Origin: an uncultured Clostridium sp.
Lineage (GTDB): Bacteria; Bacillota; Clostridia; Peptostreptococcales; Peptostreptococcaceae
Direction: 5' to 3'
Assembly (NCBI GenBank): GCA_945871955.1
Contig: CAMBXR010000005.1
Location: forward strand, 1 to 64,000
Length of the DNA: 64,000 nt
The notes below the pieces were generated by a model. The model saw only the letters and a program-made list of their open reading frames with translations. It ran no database searches and had not been told where the DNA came from. The translations under genes were made by a program, and so were the position numbers. How positions within the stretch are numbered: position 1 is the stretch's first letter; each line of letters starts with the position of its first letter. Positions 60,335 through 64,000 of this stretch are shown piece by piece.

Positions 60335-61048
60335 CTAAATACTTTTTAAGTAATTTACTTCTTCATCTGTAAGGTATCTGTACTCCCCAATTTTGCAGTC
60401 ATTTAACGTAATTTTACCCATGGCAACTCTTTTTAACCTAAGTACTGGATGATTTATGGCTTTACACATTTTTCTTACTTGTCTGTTTTTACCTTCATAT
60501 ATTTTTATTTCTAATTTAGAGATATCCTTATTTTTATCGTAGTATAAAACTTTAAGTTTTGCAGGAGCTGTTTTATAGTCTTCTATATATAAACCTGATT
60601 TAAAGTTTTTGATTTCTTCTTCAGTTAATTTACCTTTTACCATAGCAATATAAGTTTTATCAATTTCATGTTTTGGATGTGTTAACTTATATGTTAAATC
60701 TCCATCATTAGTAAGAAGTAGTAATCCACTTGTTTCATAATCTAGTCTTCCCACTGGAAATACTCTTTCATCTATATCACTTAGTAAATCTATTACACTT
60801 TTTCTATCAAATTGATCTTTAACTGTAGTTATATATCCTTCTGGTTTATTTAATAATAGGTATACATTTCTTTCATCTAAAGAAATTTTAACTCCATCAA
60901 CTTCCACTATATCCTTTTTCTCATCAACTTGGAAAGATAATTCTTCTATTATTTTTCCATTTACTTTTACTTTTTTATTTAAAATAAGTTCTTCAGCTTT
61001 TCTTCTAGATGCAACTCCACAAGAAGCTATATATTTATTAATTCTCAT
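60335..61048 (-). CDS. Pseudouridine synthase, RsuA/RluB family
   Basis: A 237-residue rRNA pseudouridine synthase. An S4 RNA-binding domain (about 2-55) begins MRINKYIASCGVASRRKAEEL. The catalytic Asp lies in VFPVGRLDYETSGLLLLTNDG. The C-terminal EGKNRQVRKMCKAINHPVLRLKR is the family signature. A longer frame reaches 61117, but AAAGGAGTAAC precedes the ATG at 61048. RluB (23S U2605) is the closest type by sequence, RsuA is possible. It is the first gene of the pair with mnmM. Confidence 0.92.
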   Translation of the reverse strand: MRINKYIASCGVASRRKAEELILNKKVKVNGKIIEELSFQVDEKKDIVEVDGVKISLDERNVYLLLNKPEGYITTVKDQFDRKSVIDLLSDIDERVFPVGRLDYETSGLLLLTNDGDLTYKLTHPKHEIDKTYIAMVKGKLTEEEIKNFKSGLYIEDYKTAPAKLKVLYYDKNKDISKLEIKIYEGKNRQVRKMCKAINHPVLRLKRVAMGKITLNDCKIGEYRYLTDEEVNYLKSI

Positions 61049-61159
61049 AGTTACTCCTTTATTTCTATTAATTTTTTGTCCATAGTAAATACTAATATAT
61101 GTGACAAATTTGTACAAGATATATTTTATTTATTATTTATATTTCCTTTAAAATAAAAA

Positions 61160-61184
61160 AATAAACTGCTAAAAGCAGTTTATT
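61160..61184 (-). terminator. Terminator of the lysC-lysA operon
   Basis: AATAAACTGCT / AGCAGTTTATT with a three-base loop, flanked by an A run on the plus strand (T on the transcript). Confidence 0.85.
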
Positions 61185-61206
61185 CACTGTAAAATAAATT
61201 TATATT

Positions 61207-62502
61207 TTATAATTCTAATGAAAGTAAATCTTCATAACTTTGTCTTTTACAAACTAATTTATCTTCACCATTTTTCACAAATACAACAGGATTTTTAGGT
61301 ATTTTATTATAATTAGAGGCCATAGAGTGCCCATATGCTCCTGTAGAAGTAGTAATTAATATATCTCCACTTTCAATATCGAATATATTTGTATTTGATA
61401 TTAATATATCTCCACTTTCACAACATTTTCCCGCAATAGTTACTTTATGTGAAGTATCATTGTCATCCATTTTGTTTACGATAGCACATTCATAGCCTGC
61501 TTGATAAAGAGAAGGTCTTATATTGTCTGTCATACCTCCATCAACACTTACGTATGTTCTTACATCTTTAATTTCTTTTATTGAACCGATTGAGTATAAA
61601 GTACTTCCCGCATTTGCAACTAATGACCTTCCTGGCTCTAGTATTAAAGTTGGCATATTAATATTTAATTCTTTACATTTTTCATTGCATTTATTTATAA
61701 TTTCTATACAAAATTCTTTGATACTTTTTGGATTATCACTTTCAGTATAATAAACGCCTATGCCACCACCAAAATCTATCTCATTAATTTCAATATCGTA
61801 TTTATCTTTTAAGTCCTTAACTAAATTAAACATTACATCTACTTCTTCTTTATAAGGTTCTACTTCAAAAATTTGTGAACCTATATGAGCATGTATCCCT
61901 ATTAGTCTTATATTTTTATAATCTTTTAATTTTTCTACTGCCATATAAAAGTCACCATTTATTAGGGCGAATCCAAATTTAGAGTCTATTTGACCTGTTT
62001 TAATATATTTATGTGTATGAGCATCAATACCAGGAGTTATCCTAAAGTATATATCTTGTATTTTATTTTTCTCTTCACATAATTTTTCTAATATATCTAA
62101 TTCATAAAAATTATCAACTACAAAGATTCCTACACCTAAATCAACACCCATTTTTATTTCTTCAAATGTTTTATTATTTCCATGAAATAAAATTCTATCC
62201 ATAGGAAAATTAGCTTTATGTGCAGTATATAATTCTCCCCCAGATACTACATCAAGATATAACCCCTCTTCATTTATTAAATTACACATATATTTTGTCA
62301 AAAATGCCTTACCTGCATATGCAATTTTATTATTATTTTCCTCAACTTTAAAATATTTTTTATATTCTCTACAGTTTTGTCTAATTAACTCTTCATCAAA
62401 TACATAAAGAGGTGTTTTGTATTTTTGGGCTAAATCAATTGTGTTAACTCCTCCTATGTATAATGTATTATCTATAATCCCCATTGTCCCATGAAGTTTC
62501 AT
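61207..62502 (-). CDS. lysA: Diaminopimelate decarboxylase
   Basis: A 431-residue PLP enzyme, last step of lysine synthesis (meso-DAP to lysine). PLP Lys in IAYAGKAFLTKYM, HIGSQ, the glycine loop DFGGGIGVYY, EPGRSLVANAG, and the active-site Cys in AGKCCESGDIL are visible. The alanine-racemase-like barrel and C-terminal domain are complete. It lies 29 bases after lysC and shares the lysine riboswitch. Confidence 0.96.
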   Translation of the reverse strand: MKLHGTMGIIDNTLYIGGVNTIDLAQKYKTPLYVFDEELIRQNCREYKKYFKVEENNNKIAYAGKAFLTKYMCNLINEEGLYLDVVSGGELYTAHKANFPMDRILFHGNNKTFEEIKMGVDLGVGIFVVDNFYELDILEKLCEEKNKIQDIYFRITPGIDAHTHKYIKTGQIDSKFGFALINGDFYMAVEKLKDYKNIRLIGIHAHIGSQIFEVEPYKEEVDVMFNLVKDLKDKYDIEINEIDFGGGIGVYYTESDNPKSIKEFCIEIINKCNEKCKELNINMPTLILEPGRSLVANAGSTLYSIGSIKEIKDVRTYVSVDGGMTDNIRPSLYQAGYECAIVNKMDDNDTSHKVTIAGKCCESGDILISNTNIFDIESGDILITTSTGAYGHSMASNYNKIPKNPVVFVKNGEDKLVCKRQSYEDLLSLEL

Positions 62503-62531
62503 AATATCCTCCTTTTTTATGATTTTAAATT

Positions 62532-63728
62532 TTATATGTTGAATACTTTAGCTATTTCTCTTATGGCAACTTCCTTATCAGATGAACTAATTGCACATGT
62601 TATTCTAATTTCTGATGTAGTAATTAATTTTACAACTATATTATTATCACTAAAAATTTTAAATACTTTTGATGCAACACCACTTGTATTTTTCATACCA
62701 AGCCCTACTAATGAAAACTTCGTAATATCCTCATCCACAATTATATTTTCATTAGACACAAAGTTTTGCACAATATTTTTACATTCCAATAAGTCATCCT
62801 TTGGTATGGTAAAAGATACATTTACTTTTCCATTTATAGGAGCAGTCTGACTAATCATATCTATACTCACTCCATCTATTGCCACTTTTTCAAATAATTT
62901 AGATACATCTTCTAATTTCATATCAACTATTGTTATTGCTGCATCCTCATCACAAGTTGCAAGGCCTGTTATAACTTTATCTTCTAATTTCACTTCTTTA
63001 CTCCCCCTTATATATGTTCCCTCTATATCGCTACAAGATAATCCTACATATAACTCAATATTATATTTTTGTGCTAGCTCTACACTTCTAGAGTGCATTA
63101 CTTGAGCACCTAAACTTGATAACTCTAACATTTCTTCATATTCTATTTCTTTTATTTTTTTAGCTTCACTATATTTTCTTGGATCTGTAAAATATATACC
63201 ATCTACATCTGTATAAATTTCACATTTTCCATCTAATTTTACGGCTAAGGCAACTGCTGACGTATCAGAACCACCTCTTCCTAAAGTAGTTATATCACCC
63301 TCGTCATTTAAACCTTGAAAACCTGTAACTATTACAATTTTATCATTATCTAGACTTTCTTTAATTTTGCTTACATCAATATCATCAATAGAAGACTTAC
63401 CATGTAGTCCACTTGTTTTTATATTTAACTGATATGCATTATAGCTTACAGCTTCACATCCTAGAGAATTTAAACTCATTGATAATAAAGATGCAGATAT
63501 CATCTCACCAGTAGACATAAGAACATCTAATTCTCTTTTATCTGGAGATTTACTTATATCTTTTGCTAAACTTATAAAGTCATCTGTTGTATCTCCCATA
63601 GCAGAAACAACTACAACAATTTTAGGATCTTTCTTTTTTCTTTCTATTAAATTATTTGCTATTAATTTAATTTTTTCTGTACTAGATACAGAACTTCCTC
63701 CATATTTTTGTACAACTACTTTTCCCAC
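62532..63728 (-). CDS. lysC: Aspartate kinase
   Basis: A 398-residue aspartokinase, first step of the aspartate pathway to lysine, threonine and methionine. VVQKYGGSSVSSTEKI opens the kinase domain; STGEMISASLLS, GFQGLNDEGDITTLGRGGSD and YTDVDGIYFTDPR follow. Two ACT domains (about 265-398) give allosteric control. The Lys-sensitive class is likely from the riboswitch. The start follows AAGGGGTGG. Confidence 0.96.
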   Translation of the reverse strand: MGKVVVQKYGGSSVSSTEKIKLIANNLIERKKKDPKIVVVVSAMGDTTDDFISLAKDISKSPDKRELDVLMSTGEMISASLLSMSLNSLGCEAVSYNAYQLNIKTSGLHGKSSIDDIDVSKIKESLDNDKIVIVTGFQGLNDEGDITTLGRGGSDTSAVALAVKLDGKCEIYTDVDGIYFTDPRKYSEAKKIKEIEYEEMLELSSLGAQVMHSRSVELAQKYNIELYVGLSCSDIEGTYIRGSKEVKLEDKVITGLATCDEDAAITIVDMKLEDVSKLFEKVAIDGVSIDMISQTAPINGKVNVSFTIPKDDLLECKNIVQNFVSNENIIVDEDITKFSLVGLGMKNTSGVASKVFKIFSDNNIVVKLITTSEIRITCAISSSDKEVAIREIAKVFNI

Positions 63729-63748
63729 TATACCACCCCTTAAATTAT

Positions 63749-63784
63749 AAAAATAAAACGCCCAAAGGTATACTTTGGGCGTTT
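63749..63784 (-). terminator. Riboswitch terminator before lysC
   Basis: AAACGCCCAAAG / CTTTGGGCGTTT with a five-base loop, followed on the transcript by a T run. It is the expression platform of the lysine riboswitch. Confidence 0.92.
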
Positions 63785-63803
63785 ATTAAAAAGCCATAGT
63801 AAA

Positions 63804-63968
63804 CCTTGTAGCTCAACACTTATAAAAAGTGACAGCCTTATACATATTTTGTATAAGTCCAGAAACCTTATATGCCTATAAGATTTCTTCGGCTGCAATT
63901 CCTTTCCTTGTAAATCATTACTTGCCAGTCATTTACAAGTACTATTAAGTACAGCGCCTCTACCTTAG
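63804..63968 (-). promoter_or_regulatory. Lysine riboswitch (L box)
   Basis: On the minus strand the aptamer reads GGTAGAGGCGC, AGTA, GGAAAGGAATTGCAGCCGAAG, then GGCTGTCACTTTTTATAAGTG and GAGCTAC in order, the conserved core of the lysine riboswitch. High lysine should favour the terminator at 63749 and shut off lysC-lysA. Confidence 0.95.
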
Positions 63969-64000
63969 GTTTTTATTAATAATATATTAGTATCATAACA

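Noticed and set aside
1..64000. CRISPR array, rRNA or tRNA genes
   Set aside because: No regularly spaced repeats, no 16S/23S signatures and no cloverleaf with a T-loop GTTCRANNC were found on either strand.

Overview
The window is a 64 kb, strongly AT-rich stretch of chromosome from an anaerobic, spore-forming Clostridia. It contains spoVS, a HydB/HydC-type NADH:ferredoxin module, and an aspartate kinase gene under a lysine riboswitch. It also holds an ornithine carbamoyltransferase gene behind an arginine-type T-box and the cluster mutS-mutL-miaA-hfq-Alum_res. Gene content and gene order look most like the Clostridioides / Romboutsia / Paraclostridium group (Peptostreptococcaceae). That placement rests on gene content only. 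I found no rRNA, tRNA or CRISPR array.

Layout. Bases 1-5.7 kb are accessory: an Rpn-family nuclease gene, a CorA transporter, a small membrane-protein gene whose two flanks resemble those of the Rpn gene, several short dispersed repeats, an intact tyrosine integrase, a truncated zinc-ribbon/GIY-YIG gene and a frameshifted remnant of a second integrase. Bases 5.7-15.9 kb are a mixed core: a HesB-like protein, trmB, a secreted LRR protein, spoVS, a staygreen-family protein, a XerS-like recombinase, lexA with its own SOS box, deoD, a glycosyltransferase, a hydrolase and a DUF1540 protein. Bases 16.0-21.1 kb hold an SsuBCA-type ABC importer whose ATPase/permease pair is separated from its binding lipoprotein by two tandem LytR-CpsA-Psr genes.

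Bases 21.1-27.0 kb (minus strand) are a three-gene redox operon: a NuoE-like subunit, a NuoF-like subunit and an 1184-residue protein joining a NuoG-type ferredoxin domain, a GltD/NfnB-type flavin domain, two [4Fe-4S] domains and a formate-dehydrogenase-like domain that has lost the usual Sec/Cys active-site segment. This is the best candidate in the window for an undescribed enzyme complex. Bases 27.4-30.3 kb hold an unknown 289-residue protein, a DUF554 protein and a stand-alone SIR2-family protein. Bases 30.4-38.1 kb are Alum_res, hfq, miaA, mutL and mutS, all on the minus strand.

Bases 38.3-52.8 kb mix single genes: a 32-residue membrane peptide, a LarA-like protein, a Nudix hydrolase, a VanZ-carboxypeptidase fusion, miaB, a DUF421/DUF4363 pair, uvsE, membrane proteins, an ABC-F gene behind a leader terminator, an SDR and a methyltransferase. 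Bases 52.9-57.0 kb are an operon of homocitrate/Re-citrate synthase-like, aconitase and isocitrate dehydrogenase genes, which would make 2-oxoglutarate and thus glutamate. Bases 57.4-58.7 kb hold an ornithine carbamoyltransferase gene broken by one extra base in an A-run, preceded by a T-box with an AGA (Arg) specifier. The right end carries a MurR/RpiR regulator, mnmM, a pseudouridine synthase, then lysA and lysC under a lysine riboswitch.

Regulation visible in the sequence: three SOS boxes of nearly identical sequence (before lexA, before deoD, inside mutS), a T-box, a lysine riboswitch, an attenuator-like leader before the ABC-F gene, a hairpin covering the ribosome binding site of the LRR gene, and about two dozen intrinsic terminators. 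Coordinates and reading frames were read by eye. Family assignments come from motif recognition, not from database searches.
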